A DNA stretch of 23,814 nucleotides, taken from the NCBI GenBank assembly GCA_902984215.1, contig CADWAF010004899.1, forward strand, positions 1 to 23,814. The letters run 5' to 3'. The notes under the pieces are model-generated. The model saw only the letters and a program-made list of their open reading frames with translations. It did no database searches and had not been told where the DNA came from. Position numbers and translations under genes: made by a program. The stretch comes from Willaertia magna. Taxonomy: Eukaryota > Heterolobosea > Eutetramitea > Acrasida > Naegleriidae. Of this stretch, positions 1-13,200 are shown in pieces (the first letter of the stretch is position 1; each line of letters begins with the position of its first letter).

Positions 1-576
1 CCATTTCTTTTTTGATCTTCTTCTTTTTATTAATTATTTTATTAAAAATTTTTTAATTTTCTTTTTCATTATTATTAAATTTTATATTCAATTACAATTT
101 AAAAAGATAATAAAAATTATATATTTATTATTTATTTATCTTTTTGATTGAACATTTTAAGAATTTAAAGAAAAAAATAGAATAAAAATATAATAATAAG
201 ATAATAACAAAAATAAAATTATTTATTGTTTATTTTAATTTATAAAATTAATTATTCAATAGTATTAAACAAAATTTACAATATTAATTTTTATTTTTTA
301 ATAATATTTTTTAATAATTTTAATTTTTTATAAATTTTAAAATAAATTTAATTATTATTATTACAACAAAAATTCTTTAGAGGATAGTTTATTAAAAAAT
401 AGTATTTTAAATAAATTTGTTAATGTATTTTTAATTAAAAAAAAATTGAACAGAAAAAATAGATAGCAAATAATTCAGTAATTAATAAAATAATACTTTG
501 CCCAGAAGTAGTTTAGAAGTTAGTTTTTAGATGAAATATCAATAATTATATTCGTTCTAAAAAGAAAGAGTTCGCA
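1..576. other. AT-rich non-coding region upstream of the hydrolase gene
   Basis: This stretch is dominated by A/T runs with frequent stops in all frames. I see no coding exon, tRNA or structured RNA in it. From about 480 onward the composition becomes less extreme, which fits the start of the promoter or 5' leader of the hydrolase gene at 683. Confidence 0.6.
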
Positions 577-672
577 ATGAGAATTGGATTAGTAATTAAA
601 ATGTTTTTAGCATTATCACAATATTATCTGAAAGGACAGCGCATTAACCCACAGAAGAAAAAAAGATCTTAA
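577..672 (+). other. Possible 31-codon upstream ORF (uORF)
   Basis: An ATG at 577 opens a 31-residue frame that ends with TAA at 670-672, ten bases before the hydrolase ATG at 683. The peptide starts MRIGLVIKMF and ends in a basic KKKRS tail; I recognise no family. If the transcript starts upstream of 577, this frame would be met first by scanning ribosomes and could lower translation of the hydrolase. Without transcript data it may equally be chance. Confidence 0.25.
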
Positions 673-682
673 TATCAACCTG

Positions 683-1696
683 ATGGAGTGGAAAAGAAAA
701 ACAATTTATTTACCTAATCAAAACATTACATTAACTTATATTTCCAATGAACATTTACTAAAAGATGATAACAAATTAAATCCTTTACTTTTAATTCATG
801 GATGGTTAGATTCAGCAGAAAGTTTTATAGTCATGTTTACTACATTACACCAAGCTAACATTCCATTCTACGCAATTGATTTAAGAGGTTACGGTGATTC
901 CGATAAACCTTTTCCAAATACTGAACTACTAACACAACAACAAGAAGTAACAGATGATGAAACAAACCTTCTTCTTGCATTATCTCCGATTGACAAGGCT
1001 TTAACCAGCCTTTATTCATTACCTACGTTCTGTAAAGATTTAAATGAATTTGTAGAATTAAAATTAGCGGGAAAAAAAGTAAATGTTTTGGGTCATTCTA
1101 TGGGTACCATCATTACGCAATGTATGATACGTTTTCATCATGATAAGTTAAATAAAGTAATTTTAATGGGAGGTGCATCTACCTTAGTAAATCATAAGAT
1201 ATTAGAAGATATGTATGAATCTGACGATTTATTAAAAAGCTCTATCAATAACCTTGATACCATCGAAATTATGAAGAAGGCTAAATCGGAAGAGGCTATA
1301 AAGGAATTCCAAAATACTTCTTTCTTTGATCTTATTAATCATCCCCCAAAGAAAGAGATTTATGAAATGGTTATTAGAGAAACAAGTAAGGCTCCTTGTT
1401 TTATGTGGAAAGTAGGTATTGAAATGATGTTACAATTAAAAGGACATTATTTATATAATGAATTTACTAAAGAAGATTTTCAAAAGATTAATTCTTCAAA
1501 TGTTTTTGTTTTCTTTGGAAAGGGAGATGTTTTATTTACAAAGGAAGACCAATTTAAACTTTTGGAGCAAATAGGATTCAGTTCAGAAGAAGAAAAGAAT
1601 GAACATTTTATTGAATTTGAAGGAGCTGGACATTCTATTCAATGGGATAAAGGTGAACTGGTTTCTAGTGAACTAATTCGCATCTTGTACAATTAA
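683..1696 (+). CDS. Alpha/beta-hydrolase fold protein (337 aa)
   Basis: This is a single-exon serine hydrolase of the alpha/beta-hydrolase (AB_hydrolase_1) family. HGWLD at residues 39-43 is the oxyanion-hole turn, followed by a DLRGYGDSDKP segment at about 66-76. GHSMG at 137-141 is the nucleophile elbow with Ser139. Asp282 (GKGDVLF) and His317 (GAGHSIQ) fit the acid and base of a complete catalytic triad. The HGWLD motif resembles the SERHL/Kraken-like branch, but there is a polar insert at about 80-105 between the DRxGxGxS-type strand and the nucleophile, and the substrate cannot be assigned. No signal peptide or membrane segment is visible, so it is probably cytosolic. The ATG at 683 is the first in frame, with the conserved fold beginning at about residue 34. 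Confidence 0.9.
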   Translation: MEWKRKTIYLPNQNITLTYISNEHLLKDDNKLNPLLLIHGWLDSAESFIVMFTTLHQANIPFYAIDLRGYGDSDKPFPNTELLTQQQEVTDDETNLLLALSPIDKALTSLYSLPTFCKDLNEFVELKLAGKKVNVLGHSMGTIITQCMIRFHHDKLNKVILMGGASTLVNHKILEDMYESDDLLKSSINNLDTIEIMKKAKSEEAIKEFQNTSFFDLINHPPKKEIYEMVIRETSKAPCFMWKVGIEMMLQLKGHYLYNEFTKEDFQKINSSNVFVFFGKGDVLFTKEDQFKLLEQIGFSSEEEKNEHFIEFEGAGHSIQWDKGELVSSELIRILYN

Positions 1697-1981
1697 CATT
1701 ATTATTTCAAATCAAACCTTAAAACACCAACCCGTTGCTATTTCAATAATAATTATACTAAAATAATATTCAAACATTCACCTTTATAAATACCACAATA
1801 ATAATATTATTCATTATATTCATAAAAATCAGGTTTGGTTTATTTTCGATAAAAAAAGGTCAAAAAACATCCTCTTGCCTTTCAACCCCAAAAAGCAAGG
1901 TAGTACTTTGATACGTCTTTCATCTGTCAAACAGACAGTTAACAGAAACAATTCAAAAAAAAAATAATTTTCAAAAAAAAA
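1697..1981. promoter_or_regulatory. Intergenic region: hydrolase 3' flank and RasGEF 5' leader
   Basis: This 285-nt gap separates two genes on the same strand. It ends in A-rich runs right up to the RasGEF ATG, the start context seen for several genes here. A small perfect inverted repeat (CTGTC, 5-nt loop, GACAG) lies at 1924-1938. No coding exon is visible. Transcription signals are presumed from position, not recognised. Confidence 0.4.
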
Positions 1982-4057
1982 ATGTCAAGTTTAACAGAAA
2001 CAACAATAGTTAAAAACATGAATGAGTTATTAACAACAACAGAAACAACAACAACTCCAACAACAACCTCTACATCCACCACACAATCCATAACCAACAA
2101 CAATAATAATGAAACTTCTAAAATTACAGATATTTTTAAATACTATTTAAATTCAAACGATAGCGATGATAGTGTCAATAATGAAAAGGTTGTTTGCAGT
2201 AAAAATTGTAAAATTTTTTTACAACACTTTATACAACAAGTTAATAATTTAAAAATCAGAAATGAAAATAATTTACAATTTTTAGAAAATTCATTTCTTT
2301 CACTAAAAAAAAATATAACGGAAGAAAATTATTCTATTTTTGGAATTTCCTTAAATGAATGGATTAAATTAATTATTTTAAAAGATACTTACAAAAATAT
2401 TGATATTTCCTTAAATGAACTTTTAGAAATATTTTTTAGTTGTTATCCAAATTTAGTATATGGTGATTATTATAATACAAATTTGGAATATTGTCATTTT
2501 GAAATTGCTGAAAAATTAATTGGTGTATTAATTACTGAAATTGACAAGTTGACAACTATTGTAAATCATGAAAATGATAAAAAAGAAGAAGTTGAAAAGT
2601 TGACAACTGACAGTGATGTTGGCAACATGTCACAAAATAATTTACAAAATAATTTATGTGAATTTAATTTATTAAATAATTTATGTGAAAAGAATGAAAT
2701 TGTAAAAAATTCAGTGACAATTATTGTAAATGTTGTATACTGTTTAAATTATTGGATTAATAATGTTTTAATTTGTGATAATTTAAAACATTTACAAAAA
2801 GCTAAAAATTTTATTGTAATATCTTTACAACAATTAATTAACCATACTATTATTTCAAAAATTGTAACAGACAACACTTTACAAAACCTATTAAATACCT
2901 TACAAAATTATAACAATAACAATAATAACCAAACCTATCCATTAGCTTATCAATCATGGAAAGAATTTTTAGAAACAAAAAAGACAAAAAATAATCAAAA
3001 TGAAATTAATGAAAATCAAGAAATTAATGAAGAAGACAATGAAGAAAATGAAGAGAGCGGAGATGAAGGAGATGAGAACGGAGATAATGAAGAAGAAGAA
3101 AGACCAATTAATATATTAGAAATTAAAGATATTATTTATCCAACAGATTTTACACAAGAAGAAATAAATAAAAGTAAATTACCAAATTTAGAATTTACAA
3201 ATGAAATTCAAAATGAAATTGATTATTTACTTTTATGGTCACCTTTAGAAATTGCAAAACAATTAACAATTTTAGAAATGAAAAACTTTTTAAATTGTCA
3301 TTCATTTGATTTTTATAGAACTTTAAATTCCGAAAATACAATTATTACAAGAAATATTTCCGGAATTACACCAATGATTGATCATTTTAATTTATTAGGA
3401 AATTATTTAGTTTTTAAGATTTTAGAAACTAAAATGGATATTAATAAAAGAGTTAGGATTGTAAACTTTTTTATTGATATTTTAGATAATTTAATTGATT
3501 TACAAAATTATCAAACTTTTATGGCATTATTTTCTGCTTTTAATAATTTACAAATTATTAAATTGGAAAAGACTTTTGAAAAGATTGATTTTGAAAAGTT
3601 AGAATTTTTACAATTCTGTAATGAATTATGTTCTGTTACAAAGAAATTTGCTCGTTTAAAGGAACATTTAATTGAATCTATTTTAGAATTTGAAAATTTA
3701 AATTTACCTTATTATGGTATTCCCTATATTGGTATTTATTTAGGTGATATTTCTGCTATTGAAACTTGTCATCAAGATGTTATTACAACAATAACTGTTG
3801 AAAATTGTGAAGAATCTTATTGTTGTAAACTTTTTAATTTTGAAAAGAAGAAATTAATTACAAAAATTTTAAGGGAAGTACAAACTTTTCAACAAAGCGC
3901 TAAGCAATATAATTCTTTTGAAGAAATTCCTGCAATACAATATATTCTAAGCACTGATAATTTACAAAAGCAATTACCCAAAGTAGAAGGAGGAGGAAAC
4001 ACCATGGATGAATTTAGAAAAATATTCAAGGAAATGGCAAAAGATGTATTCGAATAA
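1982..4057 (+). CDS. RasGEF (CDC25-homology) domain protein, 691 aa
   Basis: This is a predicted guanine-nucleotide exchange factor for a Ras-family GTPase. Residues about 412-640 match the catalytic CDC25 fold in order: the PLEIAKQLTILEM segment at 421-433, the NYQTFMALFSAF helix at 509-520, and the PYIGIYLGDISAIE segment near 581-594. The last corresponds to the PFLGxYLxDLxF core of the family. A divergent RasGEF_N (REM) module may cover about 80-295, with a CLNYWINN helix at 254-261. The N-terminus (about 17-45) is Thr/Asn-rich simple sequence, and an acidic Glu/Asn/Asp linker at about 337-374 separates the modules. No PH, SH3, DEP or Ras-association domain is recognisable. The gene is intronless, and the ATG follows an A-run. 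Its 3' end converges on HYDIN. Confidence 0.88.
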   Translation: MSSLTETTIVKNMNELLTTTETTTTPTTTSTSTTQSITNNNNNETSKITDIFKYYLNSNDSDDSVNNEKVVCSKNCKIFLQHFIQQVNNLKIRNENNLQFLENSFLSLKKNITEENYSIFGISLNEWIKLIILKDTYKNIDISLNELLEIFFSCYPNLVYGDYYNTNLEYCHFEIAEKLIGVLITEIDKLTTIVNHENDKKEEVEKLTTDSDVGNMSQNNLQNNLCEFNLLNNLCEKNEIVKNSVTIIVNVVYCLNYWINNVLICDNLKHLQKAKNFIVISLQQLINHTIISKIVTDNTLQNLLNTLQNYNNNNNNQTYPLAYQSWKEFLETKKTKNNQNEINENQEINEEDNEENEESGDEGDENGDNEEEERPINILEIKDIIYPTDFTQEEINKSKLPNLEFTNEIQNEIDYLLLWSPLEIAKQLTILEMKNFLNCHSFDFYRTLNSENTIITRNISGITPMIDHFNLLGNYLVFKILETKMDINKRVRIVNFFIDILDNLIDLQNYQTFMALFSAFNNLQIIKLEKTFEKIDFEKLEFLQFCNELCSVTKKFARLKEHLIESILEFENLNLPYYGIPYIGIYLGDISAIETCHQDVITTITVENCEESYCCKLFNFEKKKLITKILREVQTFQQSAKQYNSFEEIPAIQYILSTDNLQKQLPKVEGGGNTMDEFRKIFKEMAKDVFE
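2029..2115 (+). repeat. ACA/ACC-rich simple sequence coding poly-Thr/Asn
   Basis: Imperfect ACA/ACC/AAC triplets encode the Thr- and Asn-rich N-terminus of the RasGEF protein. Such tracts are common in AT-rich protist proteomes and are likely to vary in length between strains. Confidence 0.6.
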
Positions 4058-4239
4058 AAAATATTATTTTTTGAAGCACAAAGCACCCATAATTTGAAAA
4101 TTATTTTTTAAAAAATTTTTCTTTTCTCCTTGCTCCAGATGCAACAAACAACGCATGATTATAAATTTATAACTTTGTCAGTTATTATCCCTATCCGAGG
4201 AACATTGAGGAATCTAATGGTAACAAGAATGAGAAAGTT
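4058..4239. other. Short intergenic region between two convergent genes
   Basis: The RasGEF and HYDIN genes converge here with 182 nt between their stop codons. AATAAA overlaps the RasGEF stop region. I see no gene or RNA in the gap; it presumably holds both 3' ends. Confidence 0.45.
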
Positions 4240-7200
4240 TTATTTCTTGGTATTAGTTGCTGCACCAGTTTTTCCCAACAAATAGAAAAGCCAATTAAAA
4301 GAGGTTCCTTTACAATTAATGGTTAGTTTGCCATAAATTACTTTTGTAGTATTCTGTGGAGGCTTATAAGTAACAGTTATTGTAGTCTTTTGCTTAGGAT
4401 TTAAGGATAAGTTGTCTGGTTTCACAGTAAAACTCTTTGTTGGATCTTCTATGCTGAAAGTAAAGTCAGCTTTCTTTAAAAATATATTCTTAAAAGGAAT
4501 GGTAGCAGAGCCATTTAGAGCAATTTCAATAGGTCCTTGAGGTTTAGGTTGTGAACAAGTTCCAAACAATTGAAAAACATATTCACCTCCAATTGAGCTT
4601 TGCACAACAACTCTAGTCTTTGAGGTACCAACCATTGTAGGTTCATATACAACATCAAATGATAATTCACTTCCTTCAGTATTCGAGGCAGGTACTTTGG
4701 AAATAGTACCATTAAATTCAGAAAAGGCAAAGTCAGATTCAGTTTCCTCAATTTTACAAATGTAATCAGTAACATTTCTTGCATAATTCATAAATCTAAT
4801 TGTTTGGGTTTGAGAGCTTCCTAAAGAAACAGAGAAATGAACGTTTTTTTCAACACCTTTTGGCAAAGGTTTTAACAGTAAATCAAATGGAAAAACTCCT
4901 AATTCATCGTTGTGTATTGTTAGCTTGGATTTGACTTGTTCACTTAACAATAAAGGCATATATATAATGTCACACTTTCCTTGTGATTTAGGTGGGATAT
5001 GCAATTCTGAAGGAACAATAATATCATTAGAGTCACATTTAACAGTAAGTGTGGTATCTTTGTCTAAAGGATTATCAATTGTTATTGTTTTAGTGTATCG
5101 TTGTCTAAGAGGGGTTTCTATTAATATCTCACCGATTGATCTGGCCTTTTGTACATTGTATTTAAGGTGATAGAAGACGAATTCCTTAGTTTCTTCGTTA
5201 ATGAACTTAATTTTTCCTTCAATTATTCCTTCTTTATAAGGTACGAAATTGAACTTATATTCACGTTTAGATACAGGTGGTATATCAACATAGGTTAGAG
5301 CATTAATTTGGCTTGGAGGTTTCAAATTTAATTCATCCAATACTACTTTAAATCTTTGAGGCTTTGCTAACCAATTTTCTATGGACAATGTTTCTGCATG
5401 ATTTTCCTTTGCAAATATCTCTCTATTAATATTACCACTTGGTAATGGATCTAAGGTTTCTCCTGTTAAATCATAAAGTATAGCTTTTCCATCTGGGAGA
5501 GGGAAGAAAAGAGTACCTTTGTGTGGAGTTTTTTGGGATGTGTGGGTCATTGCTAGAGGGCAATATGTAATTTCATATTCTTTTGTTTGCATAGCCGGAA
5601 TTTCTAAATAATCAGGTCCACTCCAATAAGAATTCTCAATTAATGGTTTCAATCTCCAATCCGTGCTTGTTGGGTTTTCAATCTTTATCAATTTCGATTG
5701 AGTCTTTCTAACATTAATTTTGAAGGTAAGTGATTCTTTTTCCTTTGGTTTTTCAATACATAAACCACTGATTGTAAGGTATAAAGGTTCCTTCATTCCA
5801 TCAATTTTACATTCAATTTTTGAAGTTTGACCACTAGAATCAACTGTAGTAGGGGAATATGCAATCTCAATAGGAAGGTCTTCTCCTGATGGTACGTAAC
5901 CTTGTAAAGGTTTAACACTGAAACAAGGACTCATATTCTTTATATTCCATCTAAAATTGACTCCAATATCTCCAGTATTTTCTAAAACTGCGCGTTGAAT
6001 AACGTTAGTATGTTGAACTATTGGGCCAAACGCTATTGTTTGCGTATTTAGTTTAACTTCCATACCTTGACAAGACCCACTTACTGTAGAGAGTATCTTC
6101 GGTTTTCCTTCAACATAAACCTCTAATTCTACATTAAAAAGATGTATTCTTGCGTCTGGCTTAAAGGTTAGGGAGATTCTTGTCTCTTGTTTTGGAAAAA
6201 GAGTTATTGGTGATCTTGGAGAGACTGTAATTTGATGTTTAGAAAGTGTCTCTATTAGTTCTGGTGGGAAGGAAAATGTTGCCTCTCTTTTGCTTCTGTT
6301 CACTATAGAAACATATTTTGTGACAGATTCACCTCCTTTGAGGGCACCTAAGTTTATAACTCTGTCATTTGAATTTAAAAGTTCTACCCTTGCAGCAGTT
6401 CCTTCACCATTAATTGTAACACTTGTTTTATATAAACCATTAATTTCAAACATTATGGTATCCTTGTACTGTCTAATTTCTCTAGGTTTGAAGTATATTT
6501 TAATTTGTTTACTCTCACCAGGCTTAAGAACGTCAGCAGTGGCATCAAACTCCAAATAAGGTTTGTTTTCGTCTAACATTTCATAGCTTATCTCCTTATC
6601 ATCTTGATTTTCAATTTTTAATATTGCAGTTGGAACTTTGTCCGTGCCTTGACCAAATAGAAAATGAGGTCCAAAGTCATATTGATAAAAATTGAAATGT
6701 ACTTTTGGCTGTGAACCACTGCCATTGAGGAAAAGAACATAGGTATGACTATTTGTTATTTTACAAAGTACTTTGTAATTATCTAATGAAACTTGTGACG
6801 TTGGATTAAATATTATTTCACAAAATTGTTTGCCTCCCTTCAATACAGTGCCTTTTTCTGGTTGAATGGTGATTAATTTGTTTTTGGCGTGCACCCATTG
6901 ATAATCATAACTGAAATTACCATCGTTTGTAAGGGCTACTCGTTTGATCTTTTTCTCATTAATCTGAGTTCTTTCAAAATCAATATAATTAGATTCAGTT
7001 GGTAGTAGGATCTTTGTTTTGTTAGAATTTATGTCTCCTATTTCTATACTCTCGTGAATAATGAAACCTTCACCTTTAACATTACATGACAACAAAGTTG
7101 GTTTCTTTTTAATTCTACAACTTAAATGAAGGTTAATATTATTTTCGCTTGTAGGAGTGAAGCTAATTGTTAGAGGCAGTGATTGTTCAGGGCCAACGGT

Positions 7201-10200
7201 TCCACTAGCAGGAGAAACTGAAAGTATTGGTTTTTGACGTTGGGTTTCATCCAAAAATTCTGCTTGGTCAAATGAAAAATTGAATGCTATTTGTTCTTTG
7301 TTTATCAAGTTGATGATTTGTGTTGCTTTGGTGCCAACAAGCACTGTTTGGAAATTCATTCTTGTTGTTTCCAAAAAAACCTCTGGCTCTTTTGCATGCC
7401 CAACAATGAGAAATGGAATACTTAATTTTTTGGAGGGGATATTGAATATCCAAATTGATTCCTTAGTTTCTAATGTATTTGCAACGTATTCAAAAATTAT
7501 CTCTGTCTTTTTTCCAATACTTACAGTACCACTCTTTGTTAAACAGTTGACAAGATTACCCTCTGTACCATTATTTTCCTCTGGTGACTCAATCCTCTTC
7601 CAATTAAATTCATAATCTTCGTCATTTGGGTTCATTATAAAGAAACGACGTGTGTTTTTGACCTTAATACCGCAAGATAAAAATTCTACCACTTTGGTTT
7701 TATCTTTTTGGATGAGAGATTCCAATTCATGATTTTCGAATGTAATTTTTCTTCTTCCTCCCGTTAAATAATCGCTTGCAGGTAATTCAAAGTGAACTAT
7801 TGGACATTTAGATTGACCATAAATGTCGGCCATTGGAAGCTTAGAATTGCTGTCTACATTAGGTATTTCACATATAAGTTTTTCTTCGTGTCTGTCAGCA
7901 TCCATAGGGGCATATTTTAACGAGAATTGGATTTTTTCTCCAACGTTTAACAGTCCTTGCTCTGGTGAAATACTGAATGGACTATTTGCATAGCTGATCA
8001 TTTTCCAAGAGTATGGGAAAGGCACCTTACCTATATTTTTCAAGGTAATTGGATGTACTCTTGCCTCAAACATGTTAGTAAGAGAAAATAGGATAGATTC
8101 TTGGATATCACATTCAAATTTGGAGTAATCTGCGTTTGCAATAACTTTAAGAGGTTTTTCAGCTAATTCTGCAAGTATCTCGTGCTCTGGTTCTGGGTCT
8201 ACTATTTCAACACGCTTAGTTATTAGTTTTTTAGGTTTGTCTTCTTTTGGAGATTCAAGTGCATCATCATCCCTCTTTTTTGTTAGTGGCTTAGTTTGCT
8301 TTTCCTTTGTTTGTTTGGTTTTTTTCTGATCTTTTTCTTTTTGCTTTAATTCTTCTAACTCTTTTTGTTTTCTTAATTCTTCTTCTTCGTCTACTTCTAT
8401 CCATCTGACTGATTTATGTCTGTCATCCCAATCTGATTCTTCTGCAGTGTATTTTATCTTAGTGAATTTACATGTTATTTGGTTAGCTTTTAATTCTACA
8501 GGTTCTTCAACAAAAAGGGTGGCAAGTATATCTTTGGATGATTTTGGAAGTAGATGACCAATTGATGGTGAAAGCGAAACTTGTTCAAAAGTATCAAAAT
8601 GGAAGCGAATAGGGTTGTTTGAATGATTTACAAGTGTAAAAAGTCTTTCGTTTTTTACCTTCACACCACAATCACCAAATACTAACTCATTTTCTCTCTC
8701 TTGTGGCAAGTTGGTTATGGAAACATCTTCGAATACTCCCTCAGCAATAATTTTTATACTCGTATCTTCGAAATGATTGTCCAGTACCACCATATTTAAG
8801 TATGTTTCCACTTTAACAGGGTCTTGAGGTTCAAAAGTCATATTAAATGTTTTGGTTTCTTTAGCCGCAAGAACAAATTCCTCAAGTTTTCCAGAGAAAG
8901 TTAAAGAAGAATGCTGAACAAAGTCAAAGCGAACTGTTGCTGGGAGAATACTTTCATTGAAAATAGTAATCTGTTGTTCTGATGTCTTACCTAAAAGAGT
9001 TCTAGGGAATTTTAATTGAAGCCCTTTGTCAGTTTGAGCTATTTCAGGTTTTTTAATTTTTACTTGAGGAAGTAACCCTTCGCCTCTCATTTCAATTCTC
9101 AATTCTTTGGTTTTAGGATCATTTCCATCACTTACTAATGCCTCAAATATTGCAGAATAGCTATTTAATGTAGGTGGCGAAAATGACAAATTAACATATC
9201 TGTGTTCGTGGGGAGGAATGAAAAGTTTTGAAGGAGTTGCCTCAAACATGGAAACATCTTTACTCGCAAGTGAGGAATCTCTAGGTTTAATACTACAGTC
9301 TACATTGCATGGTACCTTAAAAGGATTGGTAATTTTTATCTTTTCTGTGACAGTTTTGGAAGCGATAATAGTTCCAAATGAAAAAATTCTTTCATCTATA
9401 GAAAATACACTGTGTAGTGGGTTTGCCATATTAATACTATTCACAGTTTGTTGTTCTTCAAATATAGATTCAAAGTTTGAGGTCAAAATACCTGGAACAC
9501 AAGATTCCCCTTGTAAATAGTAGGCAATTCCATTAGGTTGATCTTCTAAATTTCTGTCGGAAATATCTATACCTAGAGTTTCTTGGAATGTTTTAGCTCC
9601 ATCACCTTTGAATGTTACATTAATAACAGTTTTTCCTCCAGGGGCAATTATGCCATTAGTTGGTTGCATTGAGAACTGCCCTAGTTGCAAGGTATCACCT
9701 ATTTTCTTTTTGGATTTATTCCTTGGTGTGGAAGGTTTTTTCTTTGAAGTTTGACTCAACCTGGAGCTGGACCTTTCCTCTAAAGATTCTAACCCTTTAG
9801 AAAAATCAAATAGATTAAAATTAATGTCAAATAATCCTGTATTTACAATTTCAAATGTCCTGATCTTATCTTTGTCATAGCTTAAAGGTCCAAAATTAAT
9901 GCCATATTCAGGAGAAATTGAGTATCTACTAAATGTTGAACGAACAGAAACCTCTATAGGAACGGCTCCCAATACTGTTTGAGTTGAATGATCTTTAAGA
10001 TTGCAAATTATTTGTCTGTTCTTTGAATAATTAATCTCTTGATTAGTTTTAAATGTAACCTCTACATTTGTTTTTTGTTTAGCTTTGGATTGGAGTATTC
10101 CTTCCATAGGTGTTATAGTGAAGAAATTTTGTAGACTGGAAGGAAGGGAAAATGAAAAATGTACATCATATTTACCACTATTATTAAGGGAAATAGTCTT

Positions 10201-13200
10201 TGGGCAACTTTCATAAACTTTTAATGTTCCATAATCTATTATGTTGTCTATTGCTACATCCAACTTAAATGCGTCTGCCTTGATTATTATTGACGTTTCT
10301 TCCAGAGGAGAAGTAGAATTGATGTCAGTAATAGCTAGTAGCATAATATCCTCAAATTCACATTCTTTTTCATTCATAAACGCCTCAGTATTGAAATGAA
10401 CAACAATGTCACATTTTTCTCCAACATTTAGTCTTCCTTCCTGAGGGTCTATAGAAAAACCCTTTTTTAATGCCTCTAAATTTTTAATGGACCAAATAAT
10501 AGGGATAGTTGCAGTATTTTTTATGGAGATTATCTCTGAATACGTTTTGTTAGAAATAAGGATTCTCCCAAAGTCCACCTTTGTTTTATCTAATTCAATA
10601 CGTGGCTTAGCACCAGTGGCTGAAACACCAAATTTGAATGGAATAGGGTTATTTTTAACAGTGCATATGATTGAGTTCTTAACAGTACCCACAGATTTTG
10701 GTTGGGCCCATATTTTAATTTCACATGTACCTTCTTTAGGAATAGTTATTTGAGATGGCTCAATAGAGAACGTTGGATTCCTGTCTTCTTTTTCTAAGGC
10801 TAGTGACATTTCACAGTTAAAGTGGCCTATGTTACTAAATCTAATGATTTCATAATAATTCTTAGCCTCCTTAGCTTCTAAATTTTCATAAGGACGAATT
10901 AAAAGAGGGCCAAACTCAAACAGTTGTTCGCTGATTATGTACTTTTTGCTAAACAATTTATCCTCTGGTCTAGTTTTAACTCGTCTAGAGAATATATTCT
11001 TATGGAAGGTACTAATTTCAGGGAATGCGCATATTCCATAAACTGGTATTTTGTAATTTTGATTTCTTCCAAACAACCCAAACTGTAGTGTAGATTCAAA
11101 TTTTCCAATATGTTTCGAGCGGAATCTTAAAAAAAGTTTAACACTTCCACCATTCCCCGAAATAATCCACCTTGATGCTGAAACAAGTTCGGTGTCTTTC
11201 TTTTGGACTATTGTAAATAATGCATCTTTGTTAATCACATTAGGTAAGCTATTTTTCTTTATAACTTGTAATATAAATGGATCAGGTACAGCTAAATTTG
11301 TAACAACTTGAGTCTCCTCTTCTTTCTTATTTTGAATTTCCTTGATACCTGGAATAACTTCATAAATTTCAGACAATGCTTGCTCTTCAGATTTCTCATT
11401 CACGTTAAACACATAAACATTTGGGTCTACAACTGTGGTTTCCTCTTTCTTTTTTAAATTTTTCGTGCTACGTGATTTTTTCATATTGCCTTGAGGGGTT
11501 TTTGGGACTTCTTCAACAACACAACCTTTTTCAAAAATAGATTTCACTTCAAATACCCATTGTTTATAAAGCTTAATATTTTTCTGAAAAACTGTATCAT
11601 CTGGAGATATTGTCAACTCTTCATTAAGAAATACATGGGAAGGTAACTCTGGAGGAGGAGTTTCAGGACGATTCCCTTTAGAGCTCTTCTTTTTAGGTTT
11701 TTTCTTTTTTTCTTCTTCTTGTTGCTTTTTAATAAAATCCTCATCTTCTTGTTTTCTTAAAGTAAGATATTCAATTATTGATTGTTTGTTTGGGTTTTGT
11801 TCAACTTCTTTTGTAATTAAACTTTGTTCCAAAGTAAATTTAGCTAACTGTTGTTTACAATCTCTAAATCTCTTTACTTGGGTTTCAAATGATCTTTTTT
11901 CTTCTTCACTTAATAAGTCATACTCCTCCTCACTAATTTTTCTGTACCTAGCTTCTTCTAATTTAATTTTAGCATTGGTAACCTGATTTGTTATATTTTT
12001 CATTTTAATATTATTTTCATTACAATCCAACAAAATTAACAGTACTTTTTCTGGTTTAAGGGCTTCCAATAGAGTTTTTCCAATTTGCGCTTGGTCTGTT
12101 ATCTCATCTAGCAATATATCATCAAAAATAACTCCATATTTGCAATCTGGTTGGGAAAGCCTATTGCTAACACACATTAATAACTTTTCAAAAATGTCAA
12201 TCTCGTGGGGTTGTTGAGATTCATCATTAATTTCTGAAGCATTTTGTACATATTCCTTAAATAAGTTGTTCAAATTAATTATTGGAATATCTAACTTAGA
12301 AGCTAAATTTTTGGCTATAGCAGTCTTGTATGATAGTGGAGGTCCATACACTACAAATATAAACTTTTTTCTTGGAATCTCCAAAATACCGGAGCTAACA
12401 TCTGTAGTTGTGGTTATTTCCATTTGTTCTAATGGTGTTTGTGAAAGTTCTTGTGGTTTCCTACTGTTATATTTCTGGACTATTTCATCATTTAATGGTT
12501 TTCCAGGTTCTCTTGGCTTAACAAGTATGTAACCAGAATCAAAGTTGTCACAATTGGCAATTATTTCTGTTTCAGTTCTGAATTGTTCATCAAAATCAAT
12601 AGAATAAAGATCAATACTGCAGTCGCTCTTATTTGTGATTGTTAAGGGTACATCAACAAATTCGTAAGGCAAAGAAGGTTCAAATTTGTTTTCCATTTTA
12701 AATTCAACATCAACATCTTTACCTGAACCTAAACAATTAATCTTAATAAAATTAGGGTTATACATGCATTTTAAATTAAATGTTAATGACAGCTTCTTGT
12801 CATTATTCGGGATAAAGGTTACTTCAATATTTTTCTTTTCTCCTGGATTTAGTATTCCTTTCATTTCAGAAAATATAAATGGTGAGTCATTTGTTTTCTT
12901 AGTACCCTCAATTAACCATTCAGAAGCAATTTCTTTTTCATTACAAATTTGAATAGTGTAAACCTTTGCAAATCCTACATACACATCTCCAAAATTTAGG
13001 TTAGTTTCAGATACCTTAATTACTGGTAAAACTACGTTAGCTTTTGCAACAAATTCAATAATGTATCCATTACTTATTCTAACTGGAATTACAGCATTCA
13101 ATTCACCAATATTCACTTTCTCACTTTTAGATTGGAAAACTAAATCTACAGAAACAGCTTGATTTTCGGGATATCCTGGAAGATTGGTAATTTCTGCTGG

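Noticed and set aside
3889..4086. Small minus-strand ORF over the RasGEF 3' end
   Set aside because: It is antisense to the conserved coding region and has no recognisable features.
4515..4784. Overlapping ORFs within HYDIN on both strands, here and at many places to 15324
   Set aside because: They are shadows in other frames of a continuous, homologous coding sequence.
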